Origin: Flaveria trinervia
Taxonomy: Eukaryota; Streptophyta; Magnoliopsida; Asterales; Asteraceae
Assembly: GCA_025506515.1 (NCBI GenBank)
Contig: CM046451.1
Span: 68,310,783 to 68,374,782 of the forward strand
DNA length: 64,000 nucleotides
Reading direction: 5' to 3'
A program made the position numbers and the translations under genes. Within the stretch, counting starts at the first letter, position 1. Each line of letters opens with the position of its first letter. Positions 44,119 to 55,845 of the stretch are shown here, in pieces. Below the pieces are notes generated by a model. That model was given only the letters and a program-made list of their open reading frames with translations. It ran no database searches and was not told the DNA's origin.

Positions 44119-44179
44119 ATATTAGTATTGATAATAATAATAATAATAATATAATAATATAATAATAACTATAATACTT

Positions 44180-44220
<41 letters not shown>

Positions 44221-44225
44221 TTTGA
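44119..44225. repeat. TAA trinucleotide microsatellite
   Basis: Mostly perfect (TAA)n with interruptions, longest at about 44183-44221, near the outer end of the D LTR. Confidence 0.88.
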
Positions 44226-44450
44226 TAACAATATTTGTGATACCATTTGTACGATTAAAAATTAGTTTTGTTAATTGTCATTTATATAATAGTTTTCTTA
44301 ATTCGGATTATTATAATATTAGGGTTAATACGTAAAGTAAATACGACGAGATCGGGTTCAACAATGAATTAGTTATACAATTTAATAAATGCATGAGAAA
44401 ATTAACGAGCTTCCAATCAATTGACAGACATGATAGTGACGGATGTCACA

Positions 44451-45766
44451 TATCTAAATAACCTAGAGAAATGAAAACTACTTCTAATTAATTTATTATT
44501 TATTAGTTTACCAACTAGAACACGAGAAAACTAGAATTCCAATAAAATCAAGAATGGGGAAGATACTAACTAGGCAAATCTTAGCTATGACCCTTGACTA
44601 CAAATGGTTATTGAACTATTACGAAACTAAGATCTGATGATACAAATTTTCAAGACACTTAATGGATCCTAGGTCATTCTCTAGGTGTGACCAAAAAGAG
44701 AACATAGAAGATGAAAGAACTACCGATTGGTCAAACTACCATTCAGCTCTTTGATTACACTTACGTACCCTTTTATCAACTATGTCTCAATCTAACTAGC
44801 ACAATACATTAACAATGCAAGGGGTAACTTTTAAACAATCTATTTGACATGGATAACAATGCAATTAACTAAACTGGGGAAACCTCCTTTCGGATCGTTT
44901 ACTCCTAGTCACCTTATAACAAGGACAATTCCTTTCACCTCACTATCTCAAATTAAGAATATCATTAAGTCCTAATTATTAATTCAAGCTAATTCCTATG
45001 GCTAATACGTTTAGCAAACAATCAACTAATCAAAAACACGAAGTAATTGATCTAGATATGCAAGTTTCAATCACAAACATTCAACATCTAACATATGAAA
45101 TATAACAATCATCAATAACTATACCACAATACTCAAAGACATCAAATAGATTGAGTAAATGTCTTTACACAAGCATTAACCACACAAATCGTTTAATAAC
45201 CAAAATCCATTCAAAAACCTATGCGTATTGAATAGAATAAAAAGGATCAAAAATATTAATTTATGATCTTTTGATACGCAAGATTTGAGTTTGACACTTA
45301 GAAAAAATTTTAAGTGCTGGTCTTTTTCACCCTTTGGCTCTTTTCTTCATTACACACTCGTTTTCATCACTTTTAGTATCCGAGCACCTATTAAACCATA
45401 AAATAACCAACCATAAGCAAAAACTAATGAATCTAACTACAAATTTGACAAACTAACATGAAATCACGACCTATAACCAATGTGTTTTGCAACACATCAA
45501 CTAACATTCTCATTTATATTCACTTAAAACCCTATCGAAACGATTAATCAAATATTGTGTAGTGTAAGAGCAACAAAATCGTGTTAAATGCGCAAACATA
45601 TGTGATATTAGTTGACGCATGGATAAATGTGTAAAGTATTATGTGACAACTCATCCAAAACTCACTCGATTTCGATTTCTGTGTGCCAATGCAGTAGACC
45701 AGTGATGGAACACTCTCACCATGTAACGCAATTTTCCGGACGAAAATTCTTTCAACATGGGGATAA
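44451..45766. other. AT-rich DNA with no recognised feature
   Basis: No ORF of note, LTR end or structural RNA is recognised. The last 150 bp before 45767 include a short open frame (FSGRKFFQHGDN on the plus strand) and end in a purine-rich gggataa, which might be the tail and PPT of a gypsy element if E is its 3' LTR. Confidence 0.5.
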
Positions 45767-48515
45767 TGTGACATCCGATAAATTTCCATTATCAAACTCC
45801 GTTAGTTCCGTTAAGTCTTGCATACACGTGTCGTAAACACACACTAGTTGTCGTTTAATGTTGGTGACCTAATAATAATTAATAATGTTATATTATTGAT
45901 AATCTAGTTGATTATGTGATTATGGTATTATGTTTATCTGTTTGCATGTTTTAAATGTTAATTAGGAAATTAATCGCGTAACGCGGAAACGTGCATATTT
46001 ATTCATATGCCTTGTGTTCTTATAAAGATAAAATATATAATGATTATCATTAGTTTATATCTTTATATTATTAAGTTAAAAGCACTTTACAAAGAGTTTA
46101 AAGTCTAGTTTTGATAAAATACAAATTACAAGGGCTTAAAGGGTAAATATGGAAATTAAAATTAAACAAAACACCCCAAACCCTAGCCCCCACCCCAAAT
46201 CAGCCGCAACCATCACTCTCAACCCCCCTCCCTTGCGATTTCAACCTAGAACAAGCCTCCAAGCCTCGATTTTGTTCGATTACAAGGCATACAACACGTT
46301 GGAATCATCAATTGCAAGTTAACACACATTTAAAGGTTAGATTTTACAAGTTTTTATGGAGTTCTTGTTAGCGCCGAACCCTAATTTGATTTTGTATCAT
46401 CATGGGGTCGAAATTGATGTTAATTGATGATGTTAGTATGTTAGTTGGGTTGAATACATGTTGTTTAACGTTGATTATGCATGAATTGTATGTTTTTAAT
46501 GGATTGATCATGAACTTTGATCTTAGGCAAACCCTAATTCGAAATTAGTGTGATTATGGATGATTGATGATTGTTTGATGAATGTATGATGATTAGTAGG
46601 TTGTATGAATGCTAGGATACATTGATCTTGCAAAGAATTGATGAATTGTTGTAGGTGTTCATAGGTTACTAATAATAGTAACTTTATTTCCATGACATGA
46701 CGATCTAATGATAGATTGATGTTGTTGATGTGTTCATGATGATAATTACATGCTATATTGTTGGTATGAATGCTAGAAATCTTAGAATGAATGTTATTGT
46801 TCATATCTTGCCAAAAGTGGAAACTTTTGTTCATGATGATTAGTAGATTATGATGACTAGGTATTCTTAATCATGTCTAGATGTTGTTATGAGCTTGAGA
46901 TGGTGTAATCGTAATGAATTCATGAATACATTGAGTGTTGGTAGATGTTGGAATGTACTTTCCCAAAAGGGAAACTTTATTTGCACGACGTTTGAAGGAT
47001 GATAGCTTGAACATGTTTGGGATGTTAAGAGCATGTTAGTATGTTCATGGATGAATTATAATATGATAGAACATGTTAAATTAGTTGTATAGGATGCTTG
47101 GATAATCATGGGTGATGTTTGGACTTTGATGAGCATATATGATGTTGATGTTGGTTAGTAGCTAAGACATCATGTTTGGGGACTGGAACTGATTGTTGTG
47201 GTGTATGTTGAATGCAATGAACATGGTTAATGAATGTGAATGTGATCATCATACACGCGTGCGAATCTGAGGCCCCTACTTAGTAGGATTGGCAGGGTTT
47301 AGGATATGAAGTCGTGAGTGGCTTCACATGGCATGTGGTGCGTGATTTGATCTTTGTGTGGCATATTGGTTGTGTTATAACTAGTGGAAATGTTAATGTT
47401 CTAGATTCGCATGACTTGTATCATACTTGGTTGTATGATGATCTAAGTTATACACCTGGATAATATCACATACATATGATCTATTTGAATGTTAACCATG
47501 TAGGATATATGTGTATGATTGCTTGAGGGGTGTACAACACATAAAGTCACCAACGGGTCAAACGGGTCAACTGGGTCAAACGTATCTGTTTTTCTGAAAC
47601 CTTGAGTCCTTGGTTGTAGTGTACTTAGGGTTTCACATGTTCTCGGTTTGCACGTACTCACGTATTTATATGATCTAGGTAACCTCTGAAGGTTTTCTGT
47701 CCATTCTGTCTATCAAGTAAAACTCTAAGTGTCTATCACGCATATCAGGTGAGTTCATGCCCCACTCTTTATTTAATCTCTTTTGGGGGAGATAGCATAC
47801 TGGTAAATCACAAACGCTTATATATTCAAGTTGTGTATAATATTAATATAGTGTTGATATCATGGAAAAGTCCTCACACTTTCGAATTGTTAATATTGAA
47901 TAGCGGGGAAATTTGGGTAGTACTACTGGGTCTGACGAGCCCCACCTGTGTGACTCGAGGTCAACCGGGTGCAATTTGTCCTATTGAACATTTTCACGAC
48001 TTGTTAAGTCGTGACAGGAGGCAACAACGTAACATAGTCAGCTTCAATTGTGAAATCACTATGAGTTAATATTTATTGTTAATGGACTAGCTATCTATTA
48101 CAATGCACTACTTTTATATCTCTACTATTAAACTACTTATGTTTGAATATCACTCTTGAACTCACCAACCATTGTGTTGACATTTTAGTATGCTATTCTC
48201 AGGTCATTAGCTTGCTTGCCATTAGGAGCACTACATGGTTTCACTTGCATTCTAAGACTCGGTCTTCAAGACATCTTTATTGTTTTAATGGTTAATGTTT
48301 ACTCTTTTGGGTTGGCGCATGTTTTGCCATAGTATACCTTTTTATTTCTTTGGGTTGTTTTACAAAACGCTTCAGCATAGTTTAAAGTTTATACTTTGGT
48401 TGATTTTATTTTAATTATGGCATATAGAGTCGTTCTATGTAACTATTGACTGTGATCCTGGTTTGTTCACACGCCTCGCGGTAAAACTCTGCACGTGGAT
48501 TTTGAGGGTGTGACA
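45767..48515 (+). repeat. probable gypsy-type LTR E (2.75 kb), solo or from a truncated element
   Basis: Starts TGTGACATCCG and ends GAGGGTGTGACA, the same terminal words as the D LTR, but in plus orientation. No PBS follows and no pol precedes. The flanking five bases (gataa and tatta) do not form a clean duplication. Interior: AT-rich, with a short CCCTAG-rich patch near 46180. Either a solo LTR or the 3' LTR of an otherwise lost element. Confidence 0.5.
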
Positions 48516-49292
48516 TATTACAAAATACATAATTTCAAATATTATTAGTATTAAAATAAAATTATTATTGTTTTTGTGATAAAACACTTAAACATGATTA
48601 AATGTGTTAAATACGTGATGTTATTGCATTTTCACTTTATTAAACACCACACGTAAATCCAACAAAACAAATATCTCATAAGTATTTATTAAGTATCTCA
48701 TAGAAGGGTTCATGCATATAGGTGATGATGGTGTTCAGATCTCTACAGTGGTGATGTAAAGGCACTTTAAAGGTGATTTACAATTTAATGATAATGAGGT
48801 TAGGTTGTCAATCATAGCTACAACCACATCTACTACTCTTTGAAAATGTGACCTGGTGACAATGACGATGCTGATGGTGACTGACTTAGAAGCTATTGGT
48901 GGTGGTGGTGATAGGGGTCGACCAGTTTATGGTTAGTATGGTTGTTAGTTGTAGTGGTGTTGTTATGTGGTAAAAAAGGTAGTTGTGGTAGTGGTTTCTG
49001 ACCTTAAAGGTGGTGGTGTGAAGGTGGTTATTAACTATGATGGTGCTTATAGTGGTTCTAGGGTTTTCCAAACACAGGTTGTGATGGTGGTTTTTGGTAT
49101 CGATGGTTGGTCTAGTCAAGGTGCGATGGTTGTGGTGTTTTTATTGCCAGATCTATGGTGGAGGAGGTGTCACGAGATTGCTGGGTCATGGTCAAATTTT
49201 AGTCAAAACTGATCAACACCAGTCAAATCTAGTCAACATTAGTTAAAGCATTAATTGAGTGGAAGGGTATAACCCTACCCATACGAGTTCGC

Positions 49293-49293
<1 letters not shown>

Positions 49294-49324
<31 letters not shown>

Positions 49325-49325
49325 G

Positions 49326-49403
<78 letters not shown>
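49294..49403. repeat. TA dinucleotide microsatellite
   Basis: About 110 bp of (TA)n with a few GT interruptions, symmetrical enough to fold on itself. Confidence 0.92.
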
Positions 49404-49406
<3 letters not shown>

Positions 49407-50157
49407 TAGGTGTATTGAGCTTTAAAAATATAAATGATGATGGCACACTTCATTTAGTAATTCGTGCAACAAAACGGTATTGACAATGGACCAATGAATC
49501 GAAAGATATAATACTTGTGATACACCCATTATCATCAAAAGTATATTGCGACACGCGTTTGTGATTTTAAACATTTGTAAATCAAGTTTGAAAAAATGAT
49601 GAGATATTATTAGTATTATTATATAATATTGTATTTCTTGATTTGCAAATAATTTGAATATTAGTGTTATTATAATGAGAATTATTATTACATCTGATAT
49701 TATGATTAAATATTGTGTTGAGAAGTATTATTACTAATATTACTCAAAGTATTTTTGAAAACAAGATGCAAAATATAATTAATATTTATTTAATTTGAAA
49801 CAATATATAAGATTTGACAACACAAATTAACAAATGTGTGATGTGTAATTTATATGATTTTCTTATGTCATTATCATTAACATAGGTACTATTTCTATAG
49901 TATGATTATGATGATTGCTAATATTAATGTTACTACTATTATTTTGTCTTATATTGGCTAAAATAATATTACTAGTATTAAAAACATTATAGCATTAACT
50001 GCAGCTACCATCATCACATGTATTGTTTTCTAGATTGAAACTATGTGTTAATACTATATTTACAAGCATGAATACTTTCAAGAATATAATTGTGCATCAT
50101 GTTGATGGAACATATACACTCACATACACGAAGACACGTAGCTATTTAGGATAATAC

Positions 50158-50250
50158 ATAAACACTATACATACTTTTCCGAGTCAATGAACACTTATAT
50201 TTTATAAACACTATACATACTTTTCTGAGTCAATGAACACTTGTATTTTA
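50158..50250. repeat. 46-bp direct tandem duplication
   Basis: Two adjacent copies of a 46-bp unit beginning ATAAACACTATACATAC, at 50158 and 50204, with three or four differences. Confidence 0.85.
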
Positions 50251-50501
50251 GATCTTGAGAATACTTTTTAATGCAAACATACTATTACATATATGTCATA
50301 ATATATGTCATACGTATACACATCCGGTTAATAAGATAAACCAACAATTTTTTACTTATACAAAAAAACTTCGCACATACATAATAAGAATTAGACATAA
50401 TAGATTACTACTCCATTATGCATACATAGACACAACAAATTTATATATACCTATACTTATGTATAAGTGAGATGAAAAATACTTGCAAGTATATGTTGGG
50501 T

Positions 50502-51305
50502 TGTTGGACCTTTATCGAAGTAGTTTAACCATTTAAACAAGAGAAACGCAGCGGAAACAAAGCTTAATATAATGTTTTGTAAACTGAAAAATAAGGCACA
50601 TTATATGTCAACAACAAACCCAAGATTATAAGGATCATTTATATGTGAAGTAACTAGCAAACAAACAAACTATAACAACCAAAATGAACCATAGAACTAC
50701 CTTCCAAAGCGCCGAAAATCGTTAGATGAAGCACCTTCCAAAAAGACTGCCCAAATCGTTGGATGTGAAGAAGAGGATGAAGTCTTGAAGGACCAAAAAC
50801 ACCAAAAAAGATGTCCTCAAGCTTGTATACCCACAGGCCTCAAGCAAAACACTTTGTTGCTTGGATTTTTGACACCAAAATTGCAAGATGTAGGCTGCAG
50901 AAAACCCCCTTTTTCAGCCTTGTATTTTCTTTTTAGATGAGAGAAAAGATAAATCTTGCATGTATGAGAGAGAGTGGAAAGGATGGAGTATGAAAACTAG
51001 TGAATGTGGTGTTGTGTTTCCAAGTAACAAAAGGCCAAAAGACCTCTCAAAGGGGCGGCCGAAATTTTAACTTAAAATGGGTTTCCCCCATTTTAATGAA
51101 GATCCCAGGGGTCTGTGTTTGAGAGAGAATTATATGAAATTCTAGAGATGCGTTACTTTCAAATGAATGTTTACATGGGTATTTATACCCTTACGTTTCT
51201 TGGGGTGCAAGTAACATAACTACCCCTTAACTAACTTACTTATGCTATACAATAATAACACATAATAATAATAACACTTATAATAACAATAATTATGGTC
51301 TAACA
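50502..51305 (-). repeat. LTR of element G
   Basis: On the minus strand it starts TGTTAGACC at 51305 and ends GGTCCAACA at 50502, a 9-bp terminal inverted repeat with one mismatch. A polypurine tract directly precedes its start. Confidence 0.8.
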
Positions 51306-51319
51306 TTCTCCCCCCTAAT
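51306..51319 (-). other. polypurine tract of element G
   Basis: ATTAGGGGGGAGAA on the minus strand, abutting TGTTAGACC. It overlaps the last codons of the RNase H frame. Confidence 0.85.
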
Positions 51320-51911
51320 TCTTGATTCCTTCTGCTAGGTCTTTAACTCCAATAAGGCTTCTCATTTCCATAAACTTGATCCTTGGTAAAGATTTAGTGA
51401 GTATGTTGGATCTTTCCATTTCTCCACTTATGTGCTCCACTTGAATCTGCTCATTCTCTATACATTCTCTAATAAAATGATATCTTGTGTTGATATGCTT
51501 TGATCTTCCATGAAATACTAGATTCTTCATGAGTAGTATAGCTGACTTGTTATAAACTCTTAGTGTTATCTTCTTTGGTTCTTCTCATGTAAGTTCACTT
51601 AGTAGTCCTTGTAACCATAATGCTTGACATGCTGCTGATGTAGCTGCCATAAATTCTGATTCACACGATGATAGTGCTACTGTATTCTACTTGTGACTTG
51701 CCATGTAATAGGTGCTTCATTGTAGTAAAATATAGTTCCAGTAGTTCCTTTTCCATCATCTGCATCTACACCATAACTGCTATCGCTAAATCCAAGATTT
51801 CTTTGTTTATTCCTTGGGTGTATTCTATTCCATAATTTAACGTTCCTTTAATATATCTTATCAAATGCTTTACTGTTTGCATGTGAATTTCTCTTGGTTT
51901 CTCCATGTATC
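51315..51911 (-). pseudogene. pol: element G RNase H fragment
   Basis: Copia RNase H in pieces: RYMEKPREIHMQTVKHLIRY and IKGTLNYGIEY (51766-51905), a broken middle, then SKHINTRYHFIRECIENEQI and ILTKSLPRIKFMEMRSLIGV (51315-51530). The N-terminal side begins abruptly at the F junction. Frameshifts near 51770 and 51530. Confidence 0.83.
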
Positions 51912-54900
51912 TAGTGTTGAACCCACACCTGCTACTTCCCAACCACCCACACAGCCTCAAATCTCCATCACCTAGCAAAGCAAATCCAAACGAATGCATG
52001 CTCAGGCTATTCAATCTATGGAGGCCCCCATATACTCAACCATACAAGAAGAAGTGGACACTGGAGCTCCCACTTCTCCTGAGGAGCAAACCACTCCCAT
52101 CTCTTCAAGAATTAGTGCTGAGGTTCCTCATGCTCAGCCTGATGAGCTCATTACCCAAACAGCCTTAAGCCATCACTCTGAGTCTCAACACTCAAGTGAT
52201 CAACCTTCAGGGGACAGTTACCATCCCCAGCTAATAGATCTCAACCAACCAATTCCCAACCTTGACTCTTATACTGATGAAGATATAGGTTTTAGTGAGT
52301 ATAATGAATCTCTCTTCTTTCCCCCTACTCAAAGAGAGATGAGTACTCCTGAGTCCCCTACATCTATCCCACATCAGTCACCTACAACTGAGGTGGATAC
52401 TCCTGAACCTGTTCAGGATGTCCATATGGAAGAGGCTCTCACTTCTGAAAGTGATTACATCATTAAGACCTCAACCATGGCAACTCAGCCCACTGACATC
52501 TGAACTGATATTGCTAGTGAGCAGAGGAAAATCAGCAGCCAAGAACCTCAAGCTGGTGGTGAGGGAGAGGACTCTAGCCCAATCATCTCATCCCCCAATA
52601 AATCTTCTAATGAAGATGAGGGGAATGTAAAACTACTGGTGCAAAAACTGTCTAAAACATGCACTTACCTAGTCTCAAAGGTCAGTCACCTTCAATCTCA
52701 GGTGACTACCTTACACAATAGGATCAATGATCAGCAACTTGATATTTCACATCTTAAGGAAAAACTAGCTGGGAGACCCTTAAGGAAAGCTCAACCAGGA
52801 ACACAAGAACCTGTGGATGTGATTGACCTATCTTCCAGCTCACCTATGCAAGTGGGTGTGCTACCAAAAAGGGGGAGAAAGTCATAACAATCATAGAACC
52901 TAGGAGTTCTTCAGAGAGAATGGACATTGAGGACTCAACATCCTCACTTGCAACTGTGCATTCTCAGCAACCTCCTCTAGTTCACATTGATGTGGACTAC
53001 ACAGACTCCTTCAATAAGAGTTTGTTTGAGGATGGGATACCAAGGGCTATGTCACCTCACCATCTTCCAATCACATCATTGGCTGGAGGTATGACAACAA
53101 CAGGAAGGCCCTAATCATCATAAGAGTTCAAGGACAGCAAGAAGTCTTCAATTTTCAGACCTTGGACTACTATGAAGGTCTGGATCTAGTCAATATGCCA
53201 TTTGTCAACCCAAGCCAATCAAGACAAGCTGACAGAGTGGCTAAAAGAATCCAAGACAGGATCACTGCAGAGTTCAGCTTAAGAAGGAGACTTAGGCAAT
53301 CAGGCAATGTCATCGGTTAACTGGATGTTCAAGCAGACCCTAAGATTAGCTTCATGGGGGAAACCTTGACTGAAGGCCCAGTGATAGAACCTGAGAGCCC
53401 TGTCTCATCATCTTCAACTGTTGCAAAGATCCGCATTCCTTCTGAGACACCTGCTGGTGAAGGTGCTTATCAACCTCTCTCTGGCCTGAGCTCAGATGCT
53501 GCAATAAGCAATGAAGGCCAAAGCTCTCTCCACCCTGAGTCACAAAGGTCTGTGAGTGACAAAGGAAAAGAAAGATGACATCTGAGGAGATTGTGGAGGA
53601 GGAGAGAGAGAGGAAAAGGAGGCTAAAGGGAGAAAGTTCCTCTACTGAGTCTTCAAGACTCATGGAGTCTGCAATCAGGGCTGCCCCCATAGCAGATACT
53701 CAGAATGATGAGTTAAGGGTAGTTAGGATTAACTATCTGTAGACTAGGAACTATGACATAGATAGTGTCATTTCTCTTCCCTTAGATGAGTTGAATGAAC
53801 TGGTTGACCTGGAAAGGTCAAGAGAGAAGGAGGCAGAAGATGCAGAACTCTTAGTACAAGTCAAAGAAGTGAGAAGAAGAAAAAGACTGTACAAAGGTAT
53901 GCCTACCCTCTCCCCAGTTCAACAAAGTCCTGAACAAGAGGATGTGGTTCAACAAGAACGTCAGGTAGATAAAGAAGAAGACAGAATCAAGATGATTAAC
54001 TACCTGAGTGCCATATGCTTCTATCAGGCAAATGCACTCCTTCCCTTGCCTTATGACTATATTGAGTTTGAGTACTTAAAACAACTTGAGCTTGAGTTAG
54101 TCAAGGAAGGGAAGATAACAAAGAGGAAGCTAAGGGAAGAAGCTGCAAAGTCAAGAGTCATCATCCAAAAGAGCATGAAGAAGTATGCTGATAGGCAGAG
54201 GATGATGAGCTTCTTGAAGCTGTATGGATTCCCCGGAAGGAGACTTGGACCCATGTCTCTATCCACTATGGATGAGCATATCAGGGTAATCAAGCAGAAG
54301 ATTAAGAGTGGAGAGCTCATTGACTTACACTCCACTCCAAGTCAGGCTCCACCTGAAGTGGAGGTTAAGCTTGAACAACTAGAGACAACACAACCCGGAC
54401 CTCCTGCTAATGCTCAGCAAGCTTCATCTTCTGATCCACAGCAGGGTCAACCTCCCTCTCCATCTGAACCTGAGAGAGAGGAAGTCCCAACTGAGAGAGA
54501 CAACAGAGATCAATCTGGTACTACAGGCCAGTCTTCTCAGTTAAAATTTGGAAAGAGAATGAAGAGGATGGCTTCTAGACCAAAGCCAAAGAAGCAGAAG
54601 CCTGCACCCTCTTCAAAACCTCAGGATGAATCAGAACAGCCTGAGGATGTGCAACAATAGGAAGCTACACCAACTCCAATTCAAATAGCTCCTCTAGCAA
54701 TAGGAAGACCCATCTTGTCTTGGACATACACCACAAATCAAGAAAGATGGCATGTTATTAGAGATCAAGGCATTGAAGACATTTATACATGGCAAGATAT
54801 GTTTCAGTTGCCTCTGCATGACCTCTTTGACATGAGAAGACACTTTGATAGCCTGAAGGATCCTGATCATCTTATGAAGAAAGGAGTGGTGATCATCCTA

Positions 54901-54921
54901 ATGAGGACTGTTAATATCTGA
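51911..54921 (+). pseudogene. element F1 aORF, C-terminal part
   Basis: Third ORF of the F family without its N-terminal domain. Open blocks: 51994-52503 (Ser/Thr/Pro/Glu-rich, disordered), 52639-52887 (coiled coil: HLQSQVTTLHNRINDQQLDI), 52920-53114, 53354-53578, 53791-54660 and 54715-54921 (ends MRTVNI at a TGA). The 289-codon block 53791-54660 is the longest intact aORF section in F. It has a charged helical segment (ELELVKEGKITKRKLREE), a Gln/Pro/Ser-rich tract, and a basic end (KRMKRMASRPKPKKQKP) that could act as a nuclear signal. No membrane segment is seen. Function unknown. Confidence 0.75.
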
Positions 54922-54951
54922 AGTTTTCAAAGTGTTTTGGTAGCATCAGCC

Positions 54952-54962
54952 TAGGGGGAATT
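54952..54962 (+). other. polypurine tract of element F1
   Basis: TAGGGGGAATT directly before the LTR start TGTAGAGATT; the matching tract in C is TAGGGGGAGTT. Its presence shows this LTR served as a 3' LTR. Confidence 0.88.
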
Positions 54963-55761
54963 TGTAGAGATTAATGAAGAGGCTGATGCAACTTAAACAT
55001 CTTAAGTCTTTCCTGCATGTTGCACAAGTGCATTAAAGAAGAAGCTTAGGAAGTTTCACACATGAAAGAGAAAATCACTCTAAGTGTGAAATCTTCCGAA
55101 GCCAAGACCAATATCTTCCGAAGCCAAACATGAAGTCTTTCGAAGCCTCAGAGACAAAGTCTTCCGAAGCTTCAACTCATGAAGATAGATTTCTTCCGTA
55201 GACTTTTAGTAACATGCTTTATCTGATGTACTGTTCCATAAAGCCGGACACCTTTCCGTTGCACCTCTGCAAGTCACCAACTTACATGAGTTGGTGAATA
55301 GGTCCATGCTTTTGGTAACTGTACATTGAGGTCTTGGGTCTGTAACTTTCTACTTTATGTACTTTTTCCTTTTTGTAATAGATAAGGATGTGAGCTATGG
55401 TATGTCATACTCACAAGTCAAAAGGCAATCTGCCTTTTGACTCTACAATTGATTTTGTTTGTGTCTAGTCAATTGTATCCAGCTGGCTTTCAAAGTATAG
55501 CCGGCTGTAGGATGTAGTATAAGTATCTCATGTTCTTGTATCTTTCTAATATGCTTTTGTAACACGTGTAATATAACATAAAGAAGGCAATATACTGCAT
55601 TCTTGAAAACCAAATACTTGTGTTCTTTGTGTTTTGTCTCTTTCATTACTTGTGTTCTTAGTATGTTATCTTGGTTAATCCAGTTTACTGTTTGGTTAAA
55701 CTTTAGTTAATATCCTCTTTGTGTTGTTGTGTTGTAACTATAACCCTTCAACGATCTGGCA
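54963..55761 (+). repeat. F-family LTR shared by F1 (3') and F2 (5')
   Basis: 799 bp, starts TGTAGAG and ends CTGGCA. A PPT precedes it and a PBS follows it, so one LTR ends F1 and begins F2. The U3 part carries CTTCCGAAG words at 55090, 55113, 55134 and 55160. A core near 55490 matches element C's LTR. The partner LTR of F2 lies beyond the window. Confidence 0.88.
55518..55523 (+). promoter_or_regulatory. TATA box candidate in the F LTR
   Basis: TATAAG within GTAGTATAAGTATC, at the position equivalent to the TATA candidate in C's LTR. Confidence 0.55.
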
Positions 55762-55763
55762 TT

Positions 55764-55775
55764 TGGTATAAGAGC
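55764..55775 (+). other. primer binding site of F2
   Basis: TGGTATAAGAGC, the initiator-Met tRNA site with one mismatch to TGGTATCAGAGC, two bases after the LTR end. Confidence 0.87.
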
Positions 55776-55845
55776 TTTTCAGGCTCTTGATGTAAGATCT
55801 CACCATCTTAAGATACCTAACACACACAAATACTAAACTTTTCAA

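Larger units (their letters stand above)
40469..44450 (-). mobile_element. Ty3/gypsy element D, upstream piece (5' LTR, leader, gag N-terminus)
   Basis: Upstream half of the element whose downstream half is at 1-2364. On the minus strand: LTR 44450-42179, PBS 42175-42163, leader to 41142, gag from 41141 to 40474, then the C insertion. The 5' flank after 44450 starts tatct. Confidence 0.88.
42179..44450 (-). repeat. 5' LTR of gypsy element D (2.27 kb)
   Basis: On the minus strand it starts TGTGACATCCG at 44450 and ends GGGGGTGTGACA at 42179, directly before a PBS. The long LTR holds a CA/TA-rich block (43180-43830) and a TAA array (44119-44225). The other LTR is outside the window, so divergence cannot be judged. 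Confidence 0.78.
48516..50501. other. AT-rich intergenic DNA with simple repeats
   Basis: No gene is recognised. A GGT/GTG-rich stretch at 48895-49130 gives a Val-rich spurious ORF. A TA microsatellite lies at 49294-49403, and a 46-bp tandem duplication at 50158-50250. The rest is AT-rich without structure I can name. Confidence 0.7.
50502..51911 (-). mobile_element. 5'-truncated Ty1/copia element G
   Basis: Minus-strand 3' end of a copia element: RNase H 51911-51315, PPT 51319-51306, LTR 51305-50502. Everything upstream of RNase H is missing; at 51911 the sequence switches to the F family. LTR and RNase H differ from families B, C and F, so it is a separate lineage. Confidence 0.85.
51911..54962 (+). 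mobile_element. element F1, 3' tail (aORF end and PPT), 5'-truncated
   Basis: Plus-strand tail of an F-family element. It begins abruptly at 51911 in the aORF and runs through the aORF stop and PPT into the LTR at 54963. Bases 51911-52405 repeat at 63526-64000 with about 95% identity by eye, which identifies the family. Everything from its 5' LTR to the first part of the aORF is missing. Confidence 0.85.

Noticed and set aside
48886..49212. Val/Gly-rich ORF and its antisense
   Set aside because: GGT/GTG simple-sequence stretch with no domain or homologous neighbour.
53791..54660. Independent host gene with a coiled-coil protein
   Set aside because: It lies between an aORF fragment and the PPT/LTR of F1, at the place of the aORF C-terminal half, and has the same composition.
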